NCBI GenBank assembly: GCA_033763555.1
Contig: JANRKK010000036.1
Span: 134,819 to 198,818 of the forward strand
Reading direction: 5' to 3'
DNA from: JALYJG01 sp033763555
Lineage (GTDB): Bacteria > Pseudomonadota > Alphaproteobacteria > UBA9219
DNA length: 64,000 nt
The notes under the pieces are model-generated. The model saw only the letters and a list, made by a program, of their open reading frames with translations, searched no databases and was not told where the DNA came from. Of this stretch, positions 34,102-42,447 are shown one piece after another; the stretch's first letter is position 1; every line of letters begins with the position of its first letter. The position numbers and the translations under genes are program-made.

Positions 34102-34791
34102 GTGAAGTTGTCCGTTATCATTCCCATGGCTGCCGATGAACAAGCGTGGAAGGACTTGATCCCAGATCTTGCTGGACTGCCGCCAAGCAGCGAAATCATA
34201 TTCGCCTTGCCGCAAGGGACGCCGCCCTTGGAAATACCCACGCCCCATCCATGGATGCTCATCAAACAAATCAGCGAAGGCTTAGGACGCGCCGAGCAAA
34301 TGAATGCCGCCGCGCGCGCCGCCGAGGGTACGCAATTATGGTTTTTGCATGCGGATTCGCGTCTCGAGCAAGATACTATCCCAGCCTTGTTGCGCAGACT
34401 GCACCAATATCCTGACTGGCTTTTATACGGCGATTTGAGGTTTCTTTCCGATGCCACGCCTTTAATGAAGATCAATGAAATAGGGACGTGGGTTCGTTCA
34501 CGTCTGATGGGGATACCTTTCGGCGATCAAGGGCTTTGCATACGCAAGAAGCTGTTTCATGAGATCGGCGGATATCCGGAGAGTGTGAAATACGGCGAGG
34601 ATCATGTGTTTGTCTGGCGTGCCCGCCAGCGCGGGATAGTCTTGCGTTCTATCGAAGCACCGATTTACACGAGCGCCAGAAAGTACCGCGACCGTGGATG
34701 GTTCAAAACAACCGCACGGCACGTTGCGCTGACCTACAAACAGGCCTGGCCTGAATTCTGTCGTCTTGTACTCCGGCGAGGTGACGCATGA
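34102..34791 (+). CDS. Arsenosugar-type glycosyltransferase (TIGR04283-like)
   Basis: A 229-residue family 2 glycosyltransferase: KLSVIIPMAADEQAW, GLGRAEQMNAAARAAEG, the metal-binding LHADSRL, GDQGLCIRKKLFHEIGGYP, and EDHVFVWRARQRG. This matches the TIGR04283 family that is named for its place in arsenosugar clusters. The start codon is GTG at 34102; an ATG at 34097 is out of frame. It overlaps the next gene by 4 bases. It probably builds or transfers the sugar part of the arsenoriboside. Confidence 0.83.
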   Translation: MKLSVIIPMAADEQAWKDLIPDLAGLPPSSEIIFALPQGTPPLEIPTPHPWMLIKQISEGLGRAEQMNAAARAAEGTQLWFLHADSRLEQDTIPALLRRLHQYPDWLLYGDLRFLSDATPLMKINEIGTWVRSRLMGIPFGDQGLCIRKKLFHEIGGYPESVKYGEDHVFVWRARQRGIVLRSIEAPIYTSARKYRDRGWFKTTARHVALTYKQAWPEFCRLVLRRGDA

Positions 34792-35468
34792 CAGGCGCGT
34801 TTGCTATTTTCGCCAAAACACCTGGCCTGTCTCCCGTAAAAACACGATTGGCGGCGGATATCGGCGCGGAGAAAGCCGAGCAGTTTTATCGGCACAGTAT
34901 CAAATGTCTTGAAGAACTCGCCCTTGATGTTATGCGTGAGAGCCAGGGCGATCTGGTCGCCTATTGGGCGGTTGGAGAAGAAAACGGCCTTGATCATGCG
35001 CTCTGGCAAAATCTCGACGGGCTATGGACGGGTAACGGTGGTCTTGGCGAACGGCTGGATCATGTATATTCAACGCTTCTTAAACAGCATGACCATGTCA
35101 TCCTTATCGGCACCGATAGCCCGCAGCTTTCCTCGGCGCGGATTTTACAAGCGCATGCGCATTTAAAAAACAAAGCGGGGCATGTCATCGGCCCTGCGGA
35201 TGACGGTGGGTACTATCTTTATGGCGGCTATACGCCTTTGCCGCGCGATCTGTGGCTTTCCGTTCCCTATAGCGTTCCTGAGACATGCACCGTGTTTGCT
35301 GAAAAACTCCTGCCCCATGGGGCGATACACCATCTTCCAAAAACCTTTGATGTCGATCTATTGGAGGATTTTGAAGAACTGTTTTACTGCGCGGGCGATA
35401 TGAATAGGCAGGCGCAGCAAGAGCTTATGAAGTGGCTTACTTTGGTGAAGGAAGAAGTGCCGTGTTAG
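34788..35468 (+). CDS. Arsenosugar-type nucleotidyl/glycosyltransferase (TIGR04282, DUF2064)
   Basis: A 226-residue GT-A-fold protein of the DUF2064 family: FAIFAKTPGLSPVKTRLA, GGLGERLDHVYSTLL, ILIGTDSPQLSSARI, GPADDGGYYLYG and TFDVDLLEDFE. The family resembles the CofC nucleotidyltransferase and recurs with TIGR04283 partners in arsenosugar loci, as here. It may activate or transfer a sugar phosphate. Its end overlaps the start of the next gene by 7 bases. Confidence 0.83.
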   Translation: MTGAFAIFAKTPGLSPVKTRLAADIGAEKAEQFYRHSIKCLEELALDVMRESQGDLVAYWAVGEENGLDHALWQNLDGLWTGNGGLGERLDHVYSTLLKQHDHVILIGTDSPQLSSARILQAHAHLKNKAGHVIGPADDGGYYLYGGYTPLPRDLWLSVPYSVPETCTVFAEKLLPHGAIHHLPKTFDVDLLEDFEELFYCAGDMNRQAQQELMKWLTLVKEEVPC

Positions 35469-36070
35469 ATTCCGCCATTAGAAATTTGATTGATCCGCTT
35501 CTAAACAAGATAGCCCATAAGTTGATGAAGTGCCGCGTACAGGCTAATACGCTCACGATCATCGGGTTTGTTTTTTCGGTTTTAGGGTTCATAGCAGTTG
35601 CGTACCAGCAGTATGGTCTAACGATCCTGTTTATACTTCTAAGCAGGATGATGGACGGTTTGGATGGCCCCTTAGCGCGTCAAACGAGGGCGACGGATTT
35701 TGGTGGGTACCTCGATATCGTTTTCGATTTTATATTCTATGCGGGCACGGTTTTCTTCTTTGCGGTGGGGCGTCCCGATTTCGCTTTGCCTGCCGCCTTC
35801 TTGATATTTAGTTTCATGGGCACGGGAAGTTCCTTTCTTGCTTACGCCATCATGGCAGCGAAACACGGCCTCAACCACGATAAGCAAGGCAAAAAATCGT
35901 TCTTCTATTTGCGCGGTATAGCAGAAGGAACAGAAACGATAGCCGTCCTAATTCTGATCTGCCTTTTCCCAGGCCATTTCGACGTCATTGCATACGTCTT
36001 CGGCGGACTGTGCTGGCTCACCACGCTTGGCAGAATTCGCCAGGCTGCAATCGATTTTAAGAACATCTAA
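35462..36070 (+). CDS. CDP-alcohol phosphatidyltransferase-family protein
   Basis: A 202-residue membrane enzyme with about six helices. The catalytic signature is complete: DGLDGPLARQT, then G and LDIVFD at the right spacing (the DGx2ARx8Gx3Dx3D pattern). The family joins an alcohol to a CDP-activated lipid or sugar. The GTG at 35462 is the likely start, with an AGGAAG site and overlap with the upstream stop. In an arsenosugar locus it could make an arsenosugar phospholipid; this role is inferred. Confidence 0.85.
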   Translation: MLDSAIRNLIDPLLNKIAHKLMKCRVQANTLTIIGFVFSVLGFIAVAYQQYGLTILFILLSRMMDGLDGPLARQTRATDFGGYLDIVFDFIFYAGTVFFFAVGRPDFALPAAFLIFSFMGTGSSFLAYAIMAAKHGLNHDKQGKKSFFYLRGIAEGTETIAVLILICLFPGHFDVIAYVFGGLCWLTTLGRIRQAAIDFKNI

Positions 36071-36085
36071 GCGAAAGGATACGGG

Positions 36086-36838
36086 ATGTTTGCCATGAAG
36101 AATCACTTAAAGGTTGTCCTGCTCGCGCTTTTCGTCGTCCTGTCTTCGTCGGCTATGGCGCAAGAGAGATATGCGGATATCTATGACGCTCTTCTGCACG
36201 ATTACGTGCATGCCGGAAGCAAGGCAAAGATCGATGCCAGTCTCGTAGACTACGCCGCATGGGCAAAAGACTCCCGCCATGCGCATGCCATGAAGGCCGT
36301 AGCGGCGATCGATGTTTCCGCTCTCGATCGTCAGGCGGCTAAGGCTTTTTGGATCAACGCCTATAACCTGTTGACGGTCGATTTGATCGTCGAAAATCCA
36401 GAAGTGAGAAGCATCAAGGATTTGGGAACCCTTTTGCAAAGTCCCTGGAAGGCGCATTCATGGCAGATCGCGGGAAAGGCCTACACGCTTGACGAGATAG
36501 AACATGGGATTCTGCGTAAAATGCACGATCCGCGCATACACATGGCAATCGTCTGCGCTTCGCTTTCCTGCCCCGATCTGCGCAACGAAGTTTATGCACC
36601 GGAGAAACTTGATGCTCAACTCAACGACCAAACACGGAAGTTTCTAGCCAACCCCACCAAGGGATTGAAGGCAGGATCGTCAGGTGTCACGCTTTCGCCC
36701 ATTTTTAAATGGTTCGCAGAGGATTTCGGCGGCACGGAAGGCGTATTGAATTTTGTGCGCAAATATGGCCCCGTCGGCTCCAGCGACAAGGATTTAAACG
36801 ACTACTTCGATTACGATTGGAGCCTGAACAAGCCATGA
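36086..36838 (+). CDS. Exported DUF547 protein
   Basis: A 250-residue periplasmic protein: signal peptide (VVLLALFVVLSSSAMAQ), then a DUF547 domain with AKAFWINAYNLLTVDLIV, HGILRKMHDPRIHMAIVCAS, LSCPDLRNEVY and PIFKWFAEDFGG. DUF547 has a conserved Cys and His pattern recalling thiol-type hydrolases, but no function is established. It overlaps arsC by 4 bases (ATGA), so it belongs to the arsenic gene chain. Confidence 0.82.
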   Translation: MFAMKNHLKVVLLALFVVLSSSAMAQERYADIYDALLHDYVHAGSKAKIDASLVDYAAWAKDSRHAHAMKAVAAIDVSALDRQAAKAFWINAYNLLTVDLIVENPEVRSIKDLGTLLQSPWKAHSWQIAGKAYTLDEIEHGILRKMHDPRIHMAIVCASLSCPDLRNEVYAPEKLDAQLNDQTRKFLANPTKGLKAGSSGVTLSPIFKWFAEDFGGTEGVLNFVRKYGPVGSSDKDLNDYFDYDWSLNKP

Positions 36839-37341
36839 CCCGCCGATCCACGTCGCCCCTTAACGTCCTTTTCCTGTGCACGGCGAATTCCGCACGGAGC
36901 ATTCTGTCCGAGGCCCTGCTGTGCCATGAAAGCAAGGACAGGTTCCATTCCTACAGTGCGGGCAGCAGCCCTTCGGGCAAAGTCCATCCGGTTGCTGTCC
37001 AGCTTCTGACAAAGCGCGGTGTTGCGATTGACGGCCTGCACAGCAAAAGCTGGAACGTGTTCGAAGGAGCCGACGCGCCTGAGATGGACTTCGTATTTAC
37101 CGTATGTAGCAACGCCCGCGACGAGGTATGCTCCGTCTGGCTCGGACGTCCCGTTACGGCTCATTGGGGAGTGGAAGACCCCGCAGCAGTCGGAGGCAAT
37201 GACGTCGAGCGTCTTGCGAAGTTCGAAAAGGTGTGCGACTTGTTGCAGAAGAAAATTCGCGCCTTTGTGGCGCTGCCGCTTGAGGACATGACGGAAGACG
37301 AACGACGCACCGCATGCCGCAATATCGGGATGATGACCTGA
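36835..37341 (+). CDS. arsC: Arsenate reductase ArsC, thioredoxin/LMW-PTP type
   Basis: A 168-residue protein of the low-molecular-weight phosphatase fold with the P-loop LFLCTANSARS (C15, R21). Later cysteines in FVFTVCSNARDEVC fit the thioredoxin-linked arsenate reductase mechanism, in which arsenate bound to C15 is reduced via a second cysteine. It supplies As(III) to ArsM. It is the last gene of the long plus-strand chain and converges on the fatty acid hydroxylase gene with 11 bases between stops. Confidence 0.87.
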   Translation: MTRRSTSPLNVLFLCTANSARSILSEALLCHESKDRFHSYSAGSSPSGKVHPVAVQLLTKRGVAIDGLHSKSWNVFEGADAPEMDFVFTVCSNARDEVCSVWLGRPVTAHWGVEDPAAVGGNDVERLAKFEKVCDLLQKKIRAFVALPLEDMTEDERRTACRNIGMMT

Positions 37342-37352
37342 TCAACTTTTCC

Positions 37353-38144
37353 TTACTTTTTAGCAGGTTGCCTGAAAGGTTGTGTCAGAATCCTGTCAAT
37401 TCTGGCCTCGCCTGGTTCCCGAAACTCCCTCAGGCCGATTGTCATGTCTTTATGTCCAAGCTCAGGCTGTGCGCGGTAGGTGCGAAACAGGCGATCCCAT
37501 AGGGGGATGTTAAATCCGTAATTGCTGTTGGTCTCGCGCGTGATTGTGGAATGGTGAACACGGTGCATGTCCGGCGTCACAAGAATGCATCGCAAGGCAC
37601 GATCTATCTCTGGGGGCAAGTAGATATTGCCGTGATTGAACATGGCGCAGGCGTTGAGGATGACCTCAAAGAGCAAGACGGCTTCGGCTGGCGCGCCTAT
37701 TGCGGCCACCGCCGCAAACTTAATTCCCATGGAAACCACGATTTCAATCGGGTGAAAACGAAGGGCGGTCGTGACGTCGATCTCCGTATCGGCGTGGTGG
37801 ACGCGATGCAACCGCCATAAGACAGGAACATGGTGAAACGCAACATGCTGACCATATATCACGAGGTCGAGCAGAATAAGAGACAAAATAATCTTCACAA
37901 TAAGCGGCAAATCCGTCATGGACAAAAATCCCCAGTGGTTGTCGCTGACGACGACGGAAAATCCAGCAAGCGTTATTGGAAGGCAAAAACGCACAAGCAG
38001 GACGTTGATAAGGGCGATGCCAATATTGTTCGGCCAACGCTTGCTTATTTCCAAAATCTGTTTTCTGCGCGGCCAGATATATTCCGCCAGAGCCAAGCCG
38101 ATAAAGACCCCAAGAAATATGCCCAAACGAATATATGCGTCCAT
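37353..38144 (-). CDS. Fatty acid hydroxylase / sterol desaturase-family protein
   Basis: A 263-residue membrane di-iron oxygenase. The histidine boxes are HVAFHH, HRVHHAD, FNHGN and HRVHHS, around three or four helices. The family hydroxylates or desaturates lipids. It is last in the minus-strand unit HxlR regulator - DUF3047 - hydroxylase, 6 bases after the DUF3047 stop, so it is probably induced with them. Substrate unknown. Confidence 0.87.
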   Translation of the reverse strand: MDAYIRLGIFLGVFIGLALAEYIWPRRKQILEISKRWPNNIGIALINVLLVRFCLPITLAGFSVVVSDNHWGFLSMTDLPLIVKIILSLILLDLVIYGQHVAFHHVPVLWRLHRVHHADTEIDVTTALRFHPIEIVVSMGIKFAAVAAIGAPAEAVLLFEVILNACAMFNHGNIYLPPEIDRALRCILVTPDMHRVHHSTITRETNSNYGFNIPLWDRLFRTYRAQPELGHKDMTIGLREFREPGEARIDRILTQPFRQPAKK

Positions 38145-38150
38145 ATGCCG

Positions 38151-38783
38151 TCACTCCGATGCAAAATGAATGTTTTTATAGAATCCCGTCATGGGAAGCC
38201 CCGCATTGTCGCAGTCCGTCATGATGGCGATACCGTCTATAGAGTCCACGTCGATATTAAAGAATGCCTTGAAATCCTCGCGTATATTTCTGGCTTCCTG
38301 TTTCCAATTTTGTCCGGATATCGGCGCGCCGCTTTGAAGGGCAACCATGATCGCGTTTTTTGTGAAGGCGTTCGGCCAGACGCTGCCGACTTTCTGATTA
38401 TTCGACCAGACATAATCGATCGCCAGCGTGCGCCAAGGCGTTAAGTGACTTGGCGTATAAACGGCATAAATGCGTGCGGGGTAATCGTCGCCGGATTTTT
38501 CTCTTTCCCGCAGTTGTCTGTGAACGCCAGCAACTTTCCACGACCAGCGTAAGACGGGCGTTTTCAACAAATCGACCTCTTTTTCCTGATAAAGCGCCGA
38601 GGCCGTGTCAATACAGGATGCTTTGATGGCATCAGACGCAGAAGAACCATCCATCGAATAGAGCGTCTGTCCTTTAAAGATATGCTCTTCCCATCCAGCG
38701 AGATCGTCCGCAGCGGTTGCTGTTGTGTATTGTCCCGCGAACAAGCCGAGGAGCGACAAAAACAGGAGCTTGCACGGCGTCAT
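38151..38783 (-). CDS. Exported DUF3047 protein
   Basis: A 210-residue protein with signal peptide (LLFLSLLGLFAGQYTTATAA) and a DUF3047 domain: GQTLYSMDGSSASDAIKAS, LRWSWKV, DDYPARIYAVY, LAIDYVWSNN and GIAIMTDCDNAG. The fold is probably a periplasmic beta sandwich; function is unknown. Its start overlaps the HxlR gene stop by 4 bases. Confidence 0.82.
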   Translation of the reverse strand: MTPCKLLFLSLLGLFAGQYTTATAADDLAGWEEHIFKGQTLYSMDGSSASDAIKASCIDTASALYQEKEVDLLKTPVLRWSWKVAGVHRQLREREKSGDDYPARIYAVYTPSHLTPWRTLAIDYVWSNNQKVGSVWPNAFTKNAIMVALQSGAPISGQNWKQEARNIREDFKAFFNIDVDSIDGIAIMTDCDNAGLPMTGFYKNIHFASE

Positions 38784-39145
38784 TTCTTACGACCTTGCGT
38801 TTTTGGGGTATTCTCTGCGACCTGTTCCTTGAATTCTTCTCCCCAATGATACAGCTCGCGCAGGAGAGGCTCCAGCGTTCTGCCAAGAGGGGTAAGGGAA
38901 TATTCGACCTTGGGCGGCACTTCCGCATAAACCTTGCGGCTGACAAGGCCGTCGGACTCCAGATCACGCAGCTGTGTCGTGAGCATGCGCTGCGTGATAT
39001 TCGGCAAGAGTCTGCGAAGCTCATTAAATCGGCATGTGTTCTCCATCAAGCGAAACAGCACTGTCGCCTTCCATTTTCCACCCATGACGTCCAGCGCCGC
39101 TTCAAGCGGGCAGCAGGCATAAATTTTGTGGCGTTGTTTGCGCAT
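38780..39145 (-). CDS. HxlR-family regulator, possibly redox-sensing
   Basis: A 121-residue winged-helix regulator: CPLEAALDVMGGKWKATVLF, then RFNELRRLLPNITQRMLTTQL and PKVEYSLTPLGRTLEPLL. Two adjacent cysteines (C11, C12) lie at the position where YodB and HypR carry a redox-active cysteine that reacts with quinones or other electrophiles. It is divergent from the tautomerase gene with a palindrome between them and leads its own operon. Confidence 0.88.
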   Translation of the reverse strand: MRKQRHKIYACCPLEAALDVMGGKWKATVLFRLMENTCRFNELRRLLPNITQRMLTTQLRDLESDGLVSRKVYAEVPPKVEYSLTPLGRTLEPLLRELYHWGEEFKEQVAENTPKTQGRKK

Positions 39146-39166
39146 AATCGACCTCTTTCGCGTTCA

Positions 39167-39188
39167 ATAGTATCATATTTGATACTAT
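39167..39188. promoter_or_regulatory. Palindromic operator, probably for the HxlR regulator
   Basis: Perfect inverted repeat ATAGTATCA (39167-39175), TATT spacer, TGATACTAT (39180-39188). It lies in the 124-base divergent region between the HxlR and tautomerase genes. The core GTATC-N6-GATAC resembles sites of MarR/HxlR-type dimers. It probably controls both directions. Confidence 0.8.
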
Positions 39189-39269
39189 ATGCATTATTAG
39201 TGCGTACTTGTTCTTAGTCAATCTACCACCCATATTATCATCTGTAACGACCAAACAAGGAGAAAAATC

Positions 39270-39485
39270 ATGCCGCTTGTACAGATTAAAGGCGTCGGAG
39301 GGTATCTGACCCTTGAGCAAAAACAGGAGCTTATCCGCAAAGTTACGGATGCCGTTGTGTCCGTGGAGGGCGAAGGATTGCGTCAGGTCACTTGGGTCAC
39401 GATCGAGGATGTCCAGCCAGGTGCATGGGGCGTCGGCGGACAACCTGTGACCGATTCCGATCTGCGTAAAATGGCGGGACGTTAA
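39270..39485 (+). CDS. 4-oxalocrotonate tautomerase-family protein
   Basis: A 71-residue protein starting MPLVQIKGVGG, so that Pro becomes the catalytic N-terminal residue after Met removal. The LTLEQKQELIRKVTDAVV helix and VTWVTIEDVQPGAWGVGG strand fit the small tautomerase fold. A GGAGA site precedes it. Neighbours (AhpD-like protein, HxlR) suggest a role in handling reactive carbonyls or quinones. Confidence 0.85.
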   Translation: MPLVQIKGVGGYLTLEQKQELIRKVTDAVVSVEGEGLRQVTWVTIEDVQPGAWGVGGQPVTDSDLRKMAGR

Positions 39486-39539
39486 CAGCGGTTCGCATAC
39501 GACTATTCAACAACACAAACCCGAAAGGAAACCAAAACC

Positions 39540-40124
39540 ATGACATATACCGTTCATACCGAAGAGACAGCACCAGAGGCAGCGCGTCCGTTTTTAGATG
39601 GAGCAAAGAAGAAATTCGGCTTCGTTCCGAATCTTCTGGGCACGATGGCGGACGCTCCCGCATTGTTGAAGGGCTACCTCACACTCGCTGAAATTTTCGA
39701 CAGCACATCCTTCAGCCCAACCGAAAGACAGATCGTTCTTCTTGCGACCAGTCGTGCGAACAGATGCGCTTATTGCATGGCCGCGCATACGGCAATCGCC
39801 GGAATGCAAAAGGTGCCTGAGGATGTCGTGAAGGCCTTGCGCGACAATACACCCATCAACGATCCTAAACTCGAAGCGCTGCGAGCATTCGCAAGCGACG
39901 TGGCCGAGAAACGTGGTTATCCTTCGGAAGATATCCTGAAAAAGTTCTTGTCCGCAGGCTATACGAAGTCGCAGGTTCTTGAAGTTGTTTTGGGCGTTGG
40001 CTTCAAGACTCTTTCCAACTACACCAATCACATTGCGAATACGCAGCTTGATCAGGCATTCACTCCTGTGGCATGGAACGAAAAAACCGAACATGCGTCA
40101 TGCAAGACACATTGCTGCGGTTGA
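39540..40124 (+). CDS. AhpD-like / carboxymuconolactone decarboxylase-family protein
   Basis: A 194-residue helical peroxidase-type protein. The active site CAYCMAAH (C76, C79, H83) is that of the AhpD group, which reduces peroxides or acts as a disulfide reductase. The C-terminus adds a cysteine cluster (HASCKTHCCG) that is not part of the core fold. It is the second gene after the palindrome at 39167 and is followed by a terminator. Confidence 0.87.
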   Translation: MTYTVHTEETAPEAARPFLDGAKKKFGFVPNLLGTMADAPALLKGYLTLAEIFDSTSFSPTERQIVLLATSRANRCAYCMAAHTAIAGMQKVPEDVVKALRDNTPINDPKLEALRAFASDVAEKRGYPSEDILKKFLSAGYTKSQVLEVVLGVGFKTLSNYTNHIANTQLDQAFTPVAWNEKTEHASCKTHCCG

Positions 40125-40145
40125 TTGAATAAATTTCTTGAGAAT

Positions 40146-40182
40146 AAGCGTCGCCAGTTCACTCTGGCGGCGCTTTTGTTTT
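40146..40182 (+). terminator. Rho-independent terminator after the AhpD-like gene
   Basis: Stem 40146-40157 pairs with 40164-40175 over 12 positions with one G-T wobble, 6-base loop, followed by TTTTGTTTT. It lies 22 bases after the stop at 40124 and closes the tautomerase-AhpD unit. Confidence 0.88.
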
Positions 40183-40205
40183 CAGGTTACGAAAGGGGCA
40201 ATTTT

Positions 40206-40796
40206 TTATAGCTGCATAAATTCATATCGTCCCGTCTTTCTGGCTCCGACGAAGCGGATTTTGCCCGCATCCTTCAGTCCCTCGATATCTCGCTTGGCCG
40301 TTTTTAGAGCTACTTCGAAATGCGCGGCGATGTCTTCGGCACGGGCTTTGTTTTTACGCTTAAGCAAGATTAAAAACCATCTTTGGCGCTCGTTGAACGA
40401 TTTTATAGGGACATTTATAGGGACATTTTCGGTGAAGCTTGTGTCAGTATAAACGGGCATTTCCGGCTCCGGCGCGGTCGCCAGCGCGTGGCTGGAAAGC
40501 AGGCGAAAAGCATCCCATAAATCCTCCCCGCCGATCTGCATGAGAATGAATTTCAGGATGCTTGGCGACGAGCGCGCGAGCAACAGCAAATGGCCGGAAG
40601 ATGGCGTATTTCTAGCCTGATACCAGTTCTTGATGGCGCGCAAATTCGCATTGGTCAGTTGCCCGATCCGCTTCACAGCGGAGGGCGTGTCGCCGAAATC
40701 CTGACGCAGCGCCATCGCCACGATTTTCGCCAGCTCGACGTCGGAAACGGCCTTCGGTTTGACCGGAAAAACTTGGTCCTTTTTTAACTGAGACAT
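40206..40796 (-). CDS. HTH-type regulator, divergent from the recombinase
   Basis: A 196-residue protein not assigned to a named family. The N-terminal part may be an HTH (AVKRIGQLTNANLRAIKNWYQ); the C-terminal part resembles a DeoR-like winged helix (FLILLKRKNKARAEDIAAHF, ALKTAKRDIEGLKDAG). Between them is a small direct repeat: TTTATAGGGACA occurs twice in tandem at 40402-40425 and gives NVPINVPI. It faces away from the serine recombinase gene and probably represses that mobile module. Confidence 0.7.
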   Translation of the reverse strand: MSQLKKDQVFPVKPKAVSDVELAKIVAMALRQDFGDTPSAVKRIGQLTNANLRAIKNWYQARNTPSSGHLLLLARSSPSILKFILMQIGGEDLWDAFRLLSSHALATAPEPEMPVYTDTSFTENVPINVPIKSFNERQRWFLILLKRKNKARAEDIAAHFEVALKTAKRDIEGLKDAGKIRFVGARKTGRYEFMQL

Positions 40797-40881
40797 TCAA
40801 TCCACTCCTTGGTTATGATTCCAAAGAGCGGTCATGCGGCGGCTGGCGATAGGTAGTGTCTAAACCGGAAAGAACGAGCGA

Positions 40882-42447
40882 ATGGATAGGTGGAATAATT
40901 CGGAAGGGTCAAACAACGACGGACAACGTCGCCGCGCGGCCATGTATGTCCGCATGTCAACCGATCACCAGAAATACTCGACCGAAAACCAGGCCGATGC
41001 GATCCGAGACTATGCCGCCCGTCGCCAGATGGACATCGTCAAAACCTATGCCGATTCCGGCAAAAGCGGGTTGAGCCTCGACGGACGGGACGCCCTCCAA
41101 AATCTGATTGCCGACGTTCAGTCGGGGCAAGCAGATTATAGCGTCATTCTCGTACTTGATGTGACCCGTTGGGGGCGGTTCCAAGACGCGGACGAAAGTG
41201 CCTATTATGAATATCTCTGCCGCCGTGCGGGTATTGACGTGCAATATGTCGCCGAACAGTTTGAAAACGACGGCAGCCCTGTCTCCACCATCGTTAAGGG
41301 CGTTAAACGCGCCATGGCGGGCGAATACAGCCGCGAATTGTCCGGCAAGGTCTTCGCGGGGCAATGCCGCCTGATCGAGTTGGGTTTCCGTCAGGGTGGC
41401 CCTGCCGGATACGGCCTGCGCCGTGTGCTGGTGGACGAACACCGCCAGCCCAAGGGAACACTCAAGCGCGGTGAACACAAATCCTTGCAAACCGACCGCG
41501 TTGTCCTGGTCGCGGGGCCGGATGACGAAGTGGCAACGGTGCGCTGGATTTACCGCGCCTTCACCGAAGAGGGTTTACTGGAATCCCAGATTGCCACGCG
41601 CCTGAATATGCAGGGTCTTAAAACCGATCTTGGCCGCGAATGGACACGCGGTGTTGTCCATACCATCCTCACCAATGAAAAATACATCGGCAATAACGTC
41701 TTCAACCGCCGCTCTTACAAGCTGAAAAAGCGCCGCGTCGAAAATTCACCGGAGATGTGGGTGCGCGCGGATGGCGTGTTCGAGGCCATTATCGAGCCGA
41801 AGTATTTCTTTGCCGCGCAAGGCATCATCCGCGAACGCAGCCGCAGATATTCCAATGACGAGATGCTGACCAAGCTACGCATGCTGCATGAAAAGCAAGG
41901 TTGGCTGTCCGGCATCCTGATCGACGAAACGGACGACATGCCCTCCAGCAGCGTTTATGCCCACCGTTTCGGGGGCCTAAGCCAAGCCTACAAGCTGATC
42001 GGCTACGATCCTGGGCGTGACATGCGCTATATCGAGGACAACAAGCGGCTGCGCCAGATGTATCCGGATGTGGTTGAAGGCGTCATCCGCAAAATTCAGG
42101 AGTATGGCGGCAGGGTTCACCGCGAGGTACAGAATGATTTTCTGATCGTCAACAACGAGATCAAGGCATCGCTGGTGATCTGCCGCTGCACCCAGACGCC
42201 GACAGGCAGCAATCGCTGGAAAATCCAGCTCGATACGGGGTTGATGCCGGACATCACCATCGTCGTGCGCATGGAGACCGATAACCGTGAAGTCCTCGAT
42301 TATTACCTGATCCCCGCCATCGACGTGGAAAATCCGCAGATACGTCTCGCGGAAAACAACCACCTGTCGCTCGACGCTTATCGCTTCGACGATCTTGAGC
42401 AGTTCTTCATGATGGCGGAACGCGCCGCCTTGCCGGAGGCTGCATGA
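40882..42447 (+). CDS. Large serine recombinase
   Basis: A 521-residue site-specific recombinase. The resolvase domain has YVRMSTDHQKYSTENQ with catalytic S26, then DVTRWGRFQDADESAYYE and YSRELSGKVFAGQ. A Recombinase domain follows (GYGLRRVLVD, ATRLNMQGLKT, ILTNEKYIGNNVFNRRSYK). The remaining 200 residues are unassigned and show no clear zinc ribbon. It overlaps the ParB-like gene by 4 bases. It could integrate or excise this region; no attachment site is visible. Confidence 0.88.
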   Translation: MDRWNNSEGSNNDGQRRRAAMYVRMSTDHQKYSTENQADAIRDYAARRQMDIVKTYADSGKSGLSLDGRDALQNLIADVQSGQADYSVILVLDVTRWGRFQDADESAYYEYLCRRAGIDVQYVAEQFENDGSPVSTIVKGVKRAMAGEYSRELSGKVFAGQCRLIELGFRQGGPAGYGLRRVLVDEHRQPKGTLKRGEHKSLQTDRVVLVAGPDDEVATVRWIYRAFTEEGLLESQIATRLNMQGLKTDLGREWTRGVVHTILTNEKYIGNNVFNRRSYKLKKRRVENSPEMWVRADGVFEAIIEPKYFFAAQGIIRERSRRYSNDEMLTKLRMLHEKQGWLSGILIDETDDMPSSSVYAHRFGGLSQAYKLIGYDPGRDMRYIEDNKRLRQMYPDVVEGVIRKIQEYGGRVHREVQNDFLIVNNEIKASLVICRCTQTPTGSNRWKIQLDTGLMPDITIVVRMETDNREVLDYYLIPAIDVENPQIRLAENNHLSLDAYRFDDLEQFFMMAERAALPEAA

